This document shows positions 11,501 through 26,500 of a stretch of DNA of 64,000 nt, piece by piece. This DNA is from Strongylocentrotus purpuratus (taxonomy: Eukaryota > Echinodermata > Echinoidea > Camarodonta > Strongylocentrotidae). Under the pieces are notes generated by a model. The model did no database searches. It worked only from the letters and a program-made list of their open reading frames with translations, and was not told where the DNA came from. How positions within the stretch are numbered: position 1 is the first letter of the stretch; every line of letters begins with the position of its first letter. The stretch lies in NCBI RefSeq assembly GCF_000002235.5, contig NW_022145605.1, forward strand, positions 30,987,274 to 31,051,273, in the 5' to 3' direction. The translations under genes and the position numbers were made by a program.

Positions 11501-14500
11501 TAATCTACATTTGCCACACTCCACCCAGGTGAGGAAAATGGGTACCTGGCAGGAATTAAAATGCTTGAGTGCTGTAGGGTAATCATAATGGAACACCAGT
11601 AGTGGCAATGCGCTCCAGCAGCAGTAGCAGTAGTCAGAAAAGTCTTTATCAGTTTACCTTTAAAATGCCAGGTAAAGTATTTGGATGTTGATTTTATAAA
11701 TTATAGCTATTCACAGATTTTATTTTCTTCAGCGATTGGTACACTTCAAAATAAAGCATAGTATTATTATGTCTACGCTTGCAAAATCAAAGCATCTATA
11801 ATCCTTGACGAACAGTTTCATAATTTTTTATTACACTTCCAAGTAGCCAAACATACAGAACCCCCTCCCCATGTTCCACATGACAGGTCAACCTTTACAA
11901 TGACTGATTTGCTTGGTTTCAGCCTCGTGCTCCAACGCTGCCAATTTGGGACCTTCCCTTCTGATGAGGTTTACTGATTACGACAGGAAACCACAAGTGT
12001 CATTCAGCATGTGGATAGACCTAAACTGTAACGTCTATGGAAAGGTCTACTCTACATGTACGTGACATTTGGAGAGCACCACAAAAAATTGTGATGTGCT
12101 AGAAATAGTAGAATCCTGACACTACACTCCATACATGTACATGTATCTTCAGGACAAAGACAAACTAGCTTTAAAGGCCCACTGCACTACTTGTAGCTAC
12201 TTGCGCCCTCTATATAACAAACAATGCCTAATTGGTGACCATTGGTCCCCCATGATCCTCTTTTTCTTATGTTAACTGAGAGCTGAGTTGATGAGATAAC
12301 CACCTGTCCAGTGACCTTGCAGGGCGGTATAATCCCTCCTGTAAACTATGGCAGATAAGCTTTAAAGGTACTACCGGTATGTCCCATTTGCAGGCCCAAA
12401 AAATGAAAATGTTAAATTCCAACGGCATTGGAAAGACAATACTAATTCAGAACTTCCCTTAAAAAAAGGTGGGGCTTGAAAATGTCTTCAAGTGGGAAAA
12501 TAACGACTATTAGTTGTCAAATCAACTTACGGTAAAAGCTATAGAGCGAATAAGTAATGGTCTTGATTTTCAGACCATTGTACCGAATGGTTATACGTTT
12601 TATGCTGCGCAAAGATTCAATCAGTTTAATTTTGGCCATCACAAGAAGTGGGTTATTGATGTAGACAAATGCTCATGTACCCTTTACAGCTCATGTTATG
12701 TATGTTATTACCAAAGAAGAAAAAAAGCCAGTCACTCACTCAAAAGTGTCTGACAGTGAAGTCTAGCAAGTAAATGGATTTCTTAGCATAATTTGAATAT
12801 TAGGACACTGCTAATGTCTAAATTTCACAGATAGGACATACATGTACATGACACATTCATAATTCCTGCAAAGTTCTACACCATTTGAGGTTGGCTGCAA
12901 AAGGGACATAGTACCTTTAACATGGCTGTGTTCATTGTGATTAAAATATCCAGGGAATCATTTTCATGAATGATTCCTTTTTCAGTACACCAGGGTCCAG
13001 AGAAATAACAACAAATACAATGTTTTGTCTGACAAGATAAGCAGGGGGGAAGATTTGAACTCTTAACCACTTGAATGAAAGCCAAGTGAAGAAACCACAG
13101 GGCCCCCCGCATTTCCTATGATACACAATCTCCTGAGCTTGAATGTCTGAGCATTATGCATGTTCATCTTCATCCAATGTACATGTACATATTCATAAGT
13201 TATGACAGACAAGATTTCTAATAATCTTGGCTACGATGATTTGGAGCGTTCTGTTGACACAGCAATGGAAAGCGGACACATGACGTGACTTCAATATGGA
13301 TTCCCCTTGATACAGAAAGCATATACATGTACATAGAGTGATAAATTCTGACTCTGAACGACAGTAACAAAGCCACATCTCCCCCAGTATTGAATATATA
13401 ACTCTGAACATTGAATAGTAGTCCCTTGATGCATTTTATGTACAGTTGACTCTCTCAATCCAGGTGGAGTGAATTCTACCAATAGAAAACCTGATGGTAC
13501 AGTATATTGTACATTCCAAGTACAACACAAACAATAGCTCCAACAAATAGTTAAATCAGGGTAATTCTAAAACAATATATTATCTTGTTTCAACATCCAG
13601 TGCACTATTTGATAACAGGTTGTTGTCATTTACTATTAATTTTACTACATTATCCATGCAATTAAAGATATAGTTACCATACATGTACAGTTTATGTTTT
13701 TCTGTGTGTCTTTTAAGTACACCTGTAAGTACAGACTGAAAGGTAGACTGGTTGAATAAGGGCCTTTGTTGAATACTTTCAGTGTACAGTGTACGTCACA
13801 TTCTAAATTGGACAAATAATTTTTTCTCATACTTACAAAATTAAAAAACTTGGTAAGGGTATGAATAAATAAGTAGTTACATGTAGCGACGAGTATACCC
13901 ATCATGTTTACATTTGCTACAGGTGTACAGTACGACACAAAAATTGTCAATAATCTAGGCTCCGATGATGGAGAATATTTTGTTGACATTCCGGGAGAGA
14001 GTACATGTAGATGGCTAGAGGAGACACTGCTTCACGATGAAATCCTTTTTGGCTCAGACTGGCTTGAGGCGTGATACATACTGACTCAGTGTGCAGCTCC
14101 ACCACAAAGCCTTCAGAGTACTGTAAGTCTTCCCAATGTACAACATGTACATGTACAGTATGTGGCAGTCTGTAAAGAATGCATTTTATGTAGTTGACTC
14201 TCTCTACCCAGGTGCAGTGAGTTCTACCAGTACAAAACCTGGTAGGACTTTTAAAAAAAAAATCATAAAGTATGTACAGATACATGTAAGTCACAGAGGT
14301 AAAGTCAGGGGAATACTACAGGAACACTGACAAATTATGTCAATACATACACATGTACAGTAGTTTGCATGCTAAAGGAGCATGGATGATCATAATAGAA
14401 ATAAATGAATAAATCATCATTTTCATACATGTACAGAAACATGACTTTACTGAAAATGCACACTTGTACAGTCAAACCTGCTTTTAAAGGGATCCGGTAC

Positions 14501-17500
14501 CGGGTAACTTTGTCTCAGATTCTGAAACAAAATCCTGGATTTAGCTCATGCTGCAATGATAATTATAAACCTTTAGGTCAGTCAGGAACTCCATGTTTTT
14601 TACAAGCCAATCGCCTGTCTGATTATCAAGATATTTATGCATGGAATTACAAATTTTGAAAACCGTTTGGCATAACACTACAGTCTATTGGGGAAAAGGA
14701 GTATGGTAAAACAGTCACTCAAAGATTTTTACTTTTTGAGGCAATTCTTGATCATTTTGAAGCGCATTTTTTTTAGGGCTTCAATATTACACCATATCAC
14801 AGACACTGATGACGCGTAGGGCCGTGCATCTCAGATTTAACATTGTTAAACGATGCCTTTAATAACCACCTGTCTACAAAGACCACTTTTTTTGTTTCCC
14901 TCAAAAATGGTTTCTCATTGAAATATGTACTTAAGGAACCTGTCTACAAAGACCACTTTTTGTGTTTCCCTTGGGCGGTCACTAGACAGGTTTGACATTA
15001 CATGTACGTACATATGCAACAAGAGTTTTGATCAATCTTGGCAAGGATGTGGAGTATTATTTTGGTTGAAATTTCATTGAGAGAGAGAGGACACGGCTTG
15101 AAGAAGCCTGATCCCAAGACAGCATCCTCTTGGCAAAGGTTTGTCTTGGCCAGTGATACATACTGACTCATAACACTGTACTTTGGGCTCCAAGCCATTA
15201 GCACAGACAATATTCAACAATAACAGACGCTCCTTTAAAGGTAATACAAAGTTTTGGGAAATTTTGAAAATTGGGTGGATAGTGATTCTTTACCATTTTG
15301 ATATATTTGGATGCCCCTGTGGATGTATTATAAGCACTAGAAAAATTAGCCCCTGAAACACTTCTGCTTTCGAGAAAAATTGAAAATACAAATTTACCGG
15401 TGCTCCAGGTAAAGCGCCTACGGCCGTACAATGTTAGCTGCGACAATGAAAATCTCAGAATATGTAGTTGTGATATATAATTTCCAAACGGGAATAGCTT
15501 ATCGGTCGATTTTAGTCATTAAACATTGTTTTATAGCTTAATTAATATCTTTACCTTGAGAGGAAGCTATACAACATAAAGACTTTATTATTTACAATTT
15601 CAAAACTTTAGACTCGTTTTCAACCGCGACAACGATCACTCAATATCGTAGGATCGTATTTGCTTCCAATATGTTCATTTGAACCAAATTCATGACCCAA
15701 TACCAAAACTTTGTATTACCTTTAATGCATATTTCGTATTCATCACAAAATGCTACAATTATCATATACTGGTACATCTGATGCTTTCCTTCATGGGGAA
15801 CGATGACATTGGAAAGTGTGACAACCATTTACAAAATTTTGAATGGCTGGGCATGATGTTCGGTTCACATTATGAGCACCTGCCACCTATGCAGTGAATT
15901 TTGCAAAGATGTGTATTCTAAATCATATCTAGAATTGTTTTTATTTAGAAAAATAGCCTACTGCCGGTATAAATGTAAAAGTCACATGGCTTCCAATCCA
16001 TTATTCAATAACTAACTCTCTAATACTACTCATCGTTGGTTTTACAAGGAAAGGGCCATTACATTTGCATAATATTTCTCACATATTTAGAGAGGGCAGA
16101 GCATGTACCCCCCCCCCCCCCTGAAATACATGTACATGTACATCTGCACAGCAGTTTTTATTTTGTTATTATTATTCATGTACTACCCTGTATGTTCCCC
16201 TCACTCCTCATTCCTATCTCTGAGTAAAACTAACTTTGGTCATCCATGTTATTAAATTTTACATTTAGGTAATTAAATAGTGATGAAAACTATTCACTAC
16301 TGTATGTACAAATGCACATTGTACTAAGGCAAAAATGGAGCACTCCTGGCGCAAAAACTTAATGGATGATTCACTATTCCTTCACAAACACATTAAGACA
16401 CTAATCCAAGGCAATTGTTGCCATTCCTTGCATATCCATGTAGTTTGATGAATTAAGGTGAGGGAGCCTGTAAATGATGGCATCCTGTTTTTGTTGCTGG
16501 CTTCCCTCCCTACTGTCCCTGCAACACACGGGCCCGGTCGCTGATAGATCTTGTCAAACATTTGTGCAGCAAGAGAAGAAAGACATAAGTTATGTCTTCA
16601 TCAGCTCCAGATTGCCAAATAGCCCGCTATTTCTGATTCGGGAAATTAGCCCAAAGTCAAAGATCGCGTCTTCATCAGCTCGAAACTCGAGCTTGAGAAA
16701 TTAGCTAGAGATATTTTGCTCAGTGTTCATAGTGCGAGTCTTAGGGCTGGTGAAGACAGACCGGACAAATAGCATGCTATTTTGCAAACTAGCCTAAGAT
16801 ATTTATCTTGGGATGATTTCCCAAGTAAATATCCCGCTATTTGAATCTTCACCTGCCAAATATCCCGCTATTTCGTGATCTGGCTAATTTTTTCCAAATC
16901 AGAAATAGCGGGCTTTTTGGCAATCTCGAGCTGATGAAGCAGGCCTAGTGACAGAGTTTAGTGGCAAATTAACAGGGTTCTGTAGAATAGGGAGATGGGG
17001 GATTCCCAGCAAGATGCCCTCATTTATTTGATACGGGCAGCTGCTATGCTCAGTCTCTCCCCCACCCCCACCCCCCAAACCCTCCTCCCCTAATACCTGC
17101 ATGCACTTTTGTGAACATGTACAATTGTAGACCTGTACATGTAACAACATTACAGAGATACATGTATATCTACATACCGGTAGACAGGAAGAGACATGCA
17201 TGTTCACAGGCAAGATACACTGACGATGCTCAAAAGATATGAGAAAAAAAAAAGGGAAGACAGATTAAAATTAAGTATTTGATTGAATGCAGCCTACATG
17301 TAGCAAAAAATGTACTTATAGAACTTGAAAACTCCTGTTGACCACTTTGGGAAAAAGGAAATTAAGTATCTCATTAATTAAAGAATATTACCTTAGTTGT
17401 CAATGTACATGTACCTGTACATGAACAGGTCAAAGGGATTTCTACCTAAACTACATGGATGTTCTCTTAGTTTGTGCTAGATTCACTGAAATAGACACTT

Positions 17501-20500
17501 GTGAATATTTGCCAACAGCTACAATGCATACATGTACAATTCATATCAAGGAATGGGAAGGAATAACTTTCCTTCTTTCATCTGTTGCTAGCCCGGCACC
17601 AGTCTCGAAATAGCGGGATTCATTTCCCCTCCCAACGAGGTTCAATTAGGGCTTCAAATTAGGCAAGTGTTGTCATGTGAGTGCACCTCAGCCAGGAATA
17701 TTACAACGGAAAGACACATCCATGTTGGGATGATGAACTTTAACATTTCCCCTGACAAACAGAAAGAAGACGTTGATCAGTATTTGGCAGATAGCGTACG
17801 CGGGACAGGATTTGATGATATCTTTTCCCCATCATATCGAGGTCTGGTGGTAATGGATTTGGATTTCAACTCTTGAGGAGAGGAACTGGCTTCAAGTGAT
17901 TATGATTTGCTTGTACTGCGGTCGATGCAGGAAAAGAGAGGTGAGGAGAGGAGAGGAGAGGAGAGGAGAGGAGAGGAGAGGAGAGGAGAGGAGAGGAGGG
18001 GAGAGAAGGAGAGATGAGAGGAGAGGAGAGGAGAGGAGAGGAGAGGGGAGGGGAGAGAAGGAGAGATGAGAGGAGAGGAGAGGAGAGGGAAGGGGAGGGG
18101 AGGGAAGGGGAGGGGAGAGAAGAAGATATGAGAGAAGAAGTGGGGAGAGGAGAGGAGAGGAGAGGGAAGGGGAGGGGAGAGAAGAAGAGATGAGAGAAGA
18201 AGTGGTGAGAGGAGAGGAGAGGAGAGGAGAGGAGAGGAGAGGAGAGGAGAGGAGAGGGCAGGAGAGGAGAGGGCAGAAGAGGAGAGGGCAGAAGAGGAGA
18301 GGAGAGGAGAGGAGAAGAAAAGAGAAGAAAAGAAAGAATTGAAAAGAAAAAGAACAGGAAATCCAGGATCGATTAGGAATTTGGTTCTGGAAAGCTCAAA
18401 GAGAGCTGTGCATGGCAACACTGAAATAAAACTAAAATATATATTTATTTATATTTATATTTATACTCAATAGTGTCTGACAGTGAAGTCTAGCAAGTAA
18501 ACGGGTTTCCTTGCATAATTTGAATATGAGGACACTGCTAACGTTTAAATTTCACAGATAGGACATACATGACATATTCATAATTCCTGCAAAGTTCTAC
18601 AGAATTTGAGGTTGGCTGCAAAAGGGACATAGTACCTTTAAAGAGAAGGTTGAGTTCTGAGAAAGAGGTAAAAATTAATTTGGGAGCGTTATCATTGTTA
18701 TTATGCAAGTATGGAAGAACATCAGATGAAAAATGTTCCCTGAAAAGCTTGGCTCTTCAAATGCCTTAATATTCTACATATGGCATGTAACATCATAAAA
18801 ATCGGGACAGATTTTATGCCACATGTTTGTGTAGTCCCATATACATTTTTCTGTGACAGTGCTTATAACTTTACCAAGACTGGGCCAAATTTCTTATCAT
18901 TTTGATGATTCCAGAACCATGCAGTACACACCAATATTATATGCTACAGTACATGTACATGTAGCAGATCAACCTTTTCCGATCGATTCCACACCGTTTA
19001 TTTCACAATACAATCGCATTCATGACCAGAACTCAAGTTTATCTTTAAGTGATTGTAAGCTGCACACTGATGTAAATCATCTAGGGGAACATATACAGTG
19101 AAGATACACAAATGGGTATACTGCTACTGAATATCTCATCTGTCGTATATCATACACATACATGTATGCGGCAGAGACATGCTTTCAAGACTCTGAGTCA
19201 GTACAGTGACTAAAAATAACACAAAATTTACTGGAATTAGTCCATGGAAATGGCGCTTACAGCCATTTCAGGATTTAATTGGCTATTTCCATAAAATTGG
19301 CAGAGCTGTTGGAGTATTCTTTGGATATCAAGAAGGATTCAGTGAATGGGATATTGTTACCTGTGGGGAGGTGTCAGGTTTGTTGAAGAAACCAATTGTA
19401 GGGAAAAAGCACACATGTACAAGAACATGTACCATGTACCGGTATATCATTATTTGGTATATGGTAGTGAGCAATTATTTTGTCTGTAATTTCGATCACA
19501 AAACATATAAATATGTACTTAATGTAGCCTACAAGGCCATTGTAGAAAGAAAATTTGTAACTGACAAGGCTACACTTTATGAATAAAACTATAAATGAAA
19601 AAATACTAAATATGTCTTTACCGTATTTGCCGGGTGTAAAGGCCGCAGTATTTTTGGAAGAGAAAATATCAAAAAGTTGGGGTGCGGCCTTTACGACGAA
19701 AGAGTAAAAAACATTTGCCGAAATATCTTGATCTAAGTTTGTGCCAATGCATTGCAAAAGTAAAGGAAGGGACCGTTTAACGAACCTGCCGTGAAGCATC
19801 TACCCGAAGTCGCCATTTTGTTTTTCCATTTCATGCAATTTCGCATTACACCGTACATTGTGGTAGGGGTACATCGGACACCAAATCTGCCTGCGATCGC
19901 TTTTTTAGCTAAACTTCCGGTAAATTATAAGAATATTGATGAATTTGGTATCAGTTTGTAAAAAAAAAATAGTATTTTCAAGAAAATTATGATTTTTTTT
20001 TCTTTTTTTTCCCCTCTTTGAAATGTCAAAGTTGGGGGTGCGGCCTTATCGCCGGCAAATACGGTACTCTAACAAAATTTACATATTTCTCCCTTTTGAG
20101 ACTTTAAAAATGATGCAGAATGTTATCTAAAGCTTCATAGAAATATTCCAATTTCTGTAGACAACACAGTGAAAATCACATTTCCATAGTAACAAAAAAC
20201 ATGTTCTGGAAGCATTACTGGTTTCATTCAAGCGTAAAGACAGTGTAAACATGCACAATGTACGTCACCCGAGGGAAGTACGTGAATGTATAACTTCTAT
20301 CAATGAAAAAGGTGCATAATATTGACTCAGTTTCCCTTGAAATATTCATAATCCGTATCGCCGCAAATGTCTATAGTGTGCTGTCGCTCATAACAAGATT
20401 CAAGGAAATCATGATGATCTCATCAAAGGAAACAATAATGATGAAATACTAATAATAGCTCACATTTATAATGCGCCTAACACTTATTACTCGGTCATCG

Positions 20501-23500
20501 GATTCAGGCTTATCCGCACACAATGTATGCAGTGTGCACATTCTCCACTCCCTGGGGAACATTCCAGCCGGTCGCCATTTTACAATGAAGTGCATCGTCA
20601 AATGCTGGGATTTCACTGCAGCTTAGTAGAAATACTGGAAGCATCCGTGATTGGTAATGATAGAATCAGGCTCATCTGACTCTTTACACCTCATGTTCCT
20701 CTCTTCATTGCCCCCTCCCCTCCCCTCGCTTCCTGCCCATTGTAACACCTGGGTGGAGAGTAGCAAGTGCAGGTTAATATCTTGCCAAAAGGATATTTGT
20801 GCCGTGTCGGGATTCGAACCCTCGACCTTCGCATCTACAGTCAAGCGCCTTTAACCACCCGACCACGACACTCCCAAAGGAGATTGATTTTTAAATGTTG
20901 ATAATGTCAGTGCTCCTGTCAGAAAAGCTGTGCCTAAATGTACAATGTTTATTTTGCTCTAATTACATCTATAGGCAAGACAGAAACATGTCATGAAACA
21001 GAAAGGCAACAAAGGACAAACAAAGACCATTAAAGCCCTACTGCACTACTGATAGCTACTTGCGCCCTCTATATACATTTAGCAAACAATGCTTAATCGG
21101 CGTCTGTTGGTCCCCAATGATCCCCTTTTTCTTATGTTAATTGAGAGCTGGTTTCATGAGATAACCACCTGCCAGTGACCTTGCAGGGAGGTCTAATCCC
21201 CCTGGCCAAACTAGTGCAGACAGGCTTTAATTCCAAAATTCATTCACACAAGATTACATACCTCAGCAGGCATATGCATGAGCAGAACGGCCGCCACCGG
21301 TGCCTGGCCCTGGCAGTATCCATCGCGAGGGTTGTAGATGCTGTATGCCTTGAGGATGCGGTAGAGGTCCTGCTGCCCGTTGCCTCCTTTCTTAGCAAAC
21401 ATCTCGTGGAACGGGAACTGCCTATCAAGGTCCAACTCTATCACATCCAACCACTTGCGGTCTCCTGCTTGCCCATCAAGCTCCTATGGCCATGAGAAAA
21501 TAAAAAGAAAGAACATTATTTAAAAGTGTCAATTAATGCACAACCAGAAATTTTCATAAATTATATTAAGAATGGATCGGATTTGCAGAGGTTCCACACA
21601 CAAATTTATTTCTTAATTACATCAACTAGACAACTACAATTTACCAATTTACAATTTACCAGTTCGAGGAAAACACAGTTATTTTGGCATAAAATTGTGC
21701 ATCATCACCCTCGAAACGCATACAAATTCAAAAGGGGCTCTTTTCAAATTATCTTGTTCCTAAAAAAGAAAAAAATGTTGAGATCATTCACATGCCAACA
21801 ATAGCTATTTGTTTCAATGCCAAAATCACATCTAAATATTATGGGCATGGCTGACTTCAGTAAAAGTGATTAATATCGACTGCTTGAAGCCTTGAACCAA
21901 TATGTACATGTAGCCAAACGATATGAAATAAATAAAATGCATGTGTGTATACATGTAAGTACGCAATGACATGTACAGTGTACGGTCATGTAATGTACAT
22001 TTATTTCTACAAATATATACCAACAAAATGTGAGTACTTGGCCTACCATGCATGGCTCTATAGAGTACCGAAGCTGTGACGTCATAAAAATATATTTTTT
22101 AGAATTTCTCAATTTTTTCTTCATATTCCGAAAGAACATCAAAAATAATGTCCAAATGTCGAAAACCAATTGAATATGTTAAGTATTGGCTTAGATATGA
22201 CTATCTGAATAAATATTCCCCCCATAGGAACTCAGTGTTATATTTGATTTGATTTGATTTGATTTATTTATTTCTGTTTGATTTTCTTTTTCTTTTGCAT
22301 TTTTACAAATATATAACAAACATATATTGCAAATTTACACATGACAAAAGAATATATGTAGAATAAAGTAAGGCTGGGTGTAACTAATCGAGAACATCAA
22401 TATGCTCTGGCTCCTAATGGTTAGGAGCCAGAGCATATAACACTGAGTTCCCATAGGACATATATTCATTCAGATGGTCATATCTCAGCCAATACTTAAC
22501 ATATTCAATTGGTTTTCGACATTTGGACATTATTTTTGATGTTCTTTCGGAATATGAAGAAAAAAATTGAGAAATTCTAAAAATAGATTTTTGATGACGT
22601 CACACTTCACCACTCTATACCGGTAGTCCTAATATTAATGTACACCCTGTAGTATTGTGAACAGACATTTTACATGTACATGTATGTACAGTAGGTCAAT
22701 CAAAAGATCAATATTGGTTGCCATGGTAATAATAGTCTGACGGTAACAGGTGGGTGACACTGAAAGGGGGCGGGAGATGCAGATGTAGCCCTCAATCTAG
22801 TTTGCACGCACAAACCCTTGTCAGTCGTGGTGCGTAACAGTGTATGCAAAATGAGCCTACAAATAGGCTCTGTACTTCAATAAGCTGCTCTGGACTGTTT
22901 GACACAGCCAGAAACTGGCATATCCAGGCTCTGCTCAAGGCTTTAGGACTTGAAGTATAGCTCCAAATTACAGTCTGTGCTTGCAGACTACCCTTGATCA
23001 AATAAAATTAATCGGCTGTCTGCATCCTTTGTCAGTAACATTCATTTTTACAAATTACACTCAGATACCACTATACGCTTTAATTCTGACACCCTCTATT
23101 TTCCAACGTGCAATGTACATGTACATGGACATTAAAATGCTACATGTACATGTATATCATGTACATGTGTAAAAATGAATAGTTCCCCAGACCTAAAATA
23201 TCAGAATAGAGGTTTGTGACCCATTTGTACAAATACATTGTAGATATTAGGGCGCACAAAAATTTTATCAGCGATTCTTTAGCTGCACATACATTCTATG
23301 TTATCACTTTAATGTGAAATATTTGCAGATTTATGGTCATATACCGGTAATACCCAAACAGCATGTGATATTCTAAAGCAATGAAATTATAGCCACTAAT
23401 TTGTCTACAAACTCTATACCCGGAAGCCTATTTACATACCGGGTATATCAAACACAGAATATATTGAAAACAATTAAAAGAAAACAAAATAATAATTTTG

Positions 23501-26500
23501 CTTCACACTTCAGAATACAAGCATGTTTGATTTGTTTTATATTTCAATTTCAACTGCTGTTATTTTGGCTGAGTCTTGAATTTCAGGTACAAGTAATGCT
23601 CTGGAGGTTTGTACATGTATATCCTCTCTTCATATGTACTGCACAGGCACATACATGTACATGTAGTTACATGTAATATTAGCCAATGTTTGGTACATCA
23701 ACATCTATAGGTGCATGTAGATGTACATGTATCTATTTGTAACACTGGTATCTCATAAAGACTGCAGCCCATATCATGTTTGTATGTATGTATCGAGGGA
23801 GGAATGTTTATGACGAGTCTCTCCAGACTGCATCTAGCTATATAAATGCCACATACACATAAATGAGTCATCTCTCTGTGACAAGTCTGTTCTCACAATG
23901 CGGTTGAACATCATGTTCTTCTCAATATCCAATCGAGCACCAAGACATTGTCATGACTTCTACAGGTTTACGCTGTCTAAACTAGGATTTGTATGGAAGA
24001 TTTGAATACAAGGGGTCTTTTACAGGGTGCACCTTGGTTTGGTAAAGGTTAAATAAAGGTCTTGCTCATGATGGCAAGCTAAGTCGATAGGCTCGTTCAT
24101 ACTACCCCTAACTTCAGGAAGTCTTCATGTAATCACAGTAAGTTAATGAAATTAGTCTTCTACCGGTAGTCGCTTTCAAGACCTTAGACAGGAAATCCAG
24201 CTAATATCCTTTCAAATTAAAACTGCTCATGTGGTTGGAATATGTATTTGAATATTTTATTATGGTTTTGAAGGTAATTCATTACTAACAAGTCAACGCA
24301 AAGCGTAGCATCCCCTCGGAGGGTACAAATGGCCTACAGTATACGTCAGAACAAGTTACCTCCATTGGACTATACTATTATATTACTAGGCAAGGAAGTT
24401 AACCACATTTTCACATATATTGTTAGGTGTTTTTGCATAGTTAATGAGCTATGACCTTTGACCCACATGCTCAGAAATCGAACTTAGGCTGTACATGTAT
24501 TTTGATACCATGAACCTTTGTATTAAATTTCATTAAAATTCATCAAACATTACTCAAGTTATCGAATGGAAACCAGATTCGCATATTTAATGAGCTATGA
24601 CCTTTGACCTACGTACTCCAAAATCGAACTTAGCCTGTATTTTGATTTCATGTACCTTCATATCAAATTTCATTAAAATATCTAACATTACTGAAGGCAT
24701 CAATCAGAAACCAAATTTGTTACGGCGGACGGAAGGAAGGAAGGACGGACGGCAGCGTTACTAATCCCCTCCGACTTCGTCGGCGAGGGGATAACAATCT
24801 TGAACAACATACATGTAGCTGCCACAAAAACAGGGCCGGCACTTAGACCATTCCCAGTTTCCCACATGAAATTGCTTCAAAAACCGAATCATATCATTTC
24901 ATAACTATTGAGCTTTAGCGCCACCTTGCCTTGTAGCGTCAGCTTGCAAATTGTTTGTTTGTTATTGTGCAAAGTACATTAAGCTTTGTTCTACATGTAT
25001 GTAGCGCCCTACCAGTCCGTTTTGTTGTTGTTGTTGTAATAACTTACTTAAAAGTATACTTAAACTGTCGACTCATCTCCAAAAGATAATCACAGTACTC
25101 ATCTGTCTACTTACATGTACAACATACAGAATTTAAGAGTAAATTCAGAGATGCAGGGATATTTGGCAATTAATCTGAATGTGCTACTTTGAGGGATGCA
25201 GACAATCCAGCGATTTTCTGTGGTACATACTACAATATATCTTCCAGATAAGTTTCAGCATCTAATACGTATACATGTATATTCACACGATCTGAAGTGT
25301 ATAGTGTATAGTGATGAGTGAGGATGGGCTGTGTATGACTTGTCTAACCTAGCGCTTCGCTCCCAACATGCCTAACCACACAGGGGGCCCACTGGCTTCA
25401 AGTTCAACTCTAACCCACAGGAATACCACATCAGACAGACAACAGAGAAATACATAATGCCTGCTCACAAACACCACCTTATATTTGTAGAATGACAGTG
25501 AACTTCATAAATACATGTTTGTCAAATACCGGATATCAAATACAATGAATAGTTCTGACAACATAGAAGCAATGTACTTATATTCTCAAAATGTTTCTTT
25601 TACTAGTTTACAAGCATAAAGAGGAGGTTGCAGAGGGAAGTACATTGTACTACCCTAAAACTTCCGGCCTTTTGGGGTACCATGATTTTTTTTTTTTAAA
25701 CACAATAGGAACATTTGACATGTGATCAGGGATAGCAGTCTGAAAGTGAAAGAAATATCCACAAAAGTTTAGATAATACTTCCTCAGAGAAGGATGCAGA
25801 TCTTTTCAATTCATTGTATTTGTTTGTTATGAAATGAAACATGAATTTTGTTTGCAAGCTTTGCTTTTCTTTTTTTTTCCTTTTCACCCAAATATGCCTA
25901 CTCACTTCGATTTAAAGTACCCTATATCAAATTGTATGTTCTCAATGCTCCATATTCTGATTGACATTGTACATTAAAGGGAAGGGGCAGTTAGCTTGCA
26001 GGCAAAAACCCTTGTCGGCGTGCAAAACAGTGTATGCAAAATGAGACTACACTGCGCTCTGTACTAATGCTGCTCTGGCCACAGCCAGAAACTGGCAGAT
26101 CTGGGCTCTGCTCGAGGCTATTAAAGATAAAGACCAGTTTAGTCATGCGATCACATTGTAAAAGAAACGTCTTTGAATCGATCACAAAAGGTTGATCATC
26201 TAGCATGTAAAGTATTGGTACAAATGTGTGTACTGCAAGGTTCTGGAATCATCAAAATGATAAGAACTTAGGCCCAGTCTTGGTAAATTTACAAGCACTG
26301 TACACAAAAAGATGCTTGACTTGGAGATACGAAGGTCGAGGGTTCGAATCCCGACACCGGCACTAATATCTTTTGGCAAGATATTAACCTGCACTTGCTA
26401 CTCTCCACCCAGGTGTTAAATGGGTACCCGGTAGGATGCGACCGTCATTGTTGGTCAAACAGTTTTTGAGCGTCATGTAACGCCTGGCTGGAATGCTCCC

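Noticed and set aside
17900..18421. 173-codon Ser/Leu/Pro frame
   Set aside because: Translation of the (GGAGA)n microsatellite.
19206..19586. 126-codon open frame
   Set aside because: No family recognised, no repeat copies, no splice support inside an intron of the opposite-strand gene.
20750..20875. tRNA-Leu/Ser gene on the minus strand
   Set aside because: The tRNA-like part continues directly into the SINE body found at 26313.
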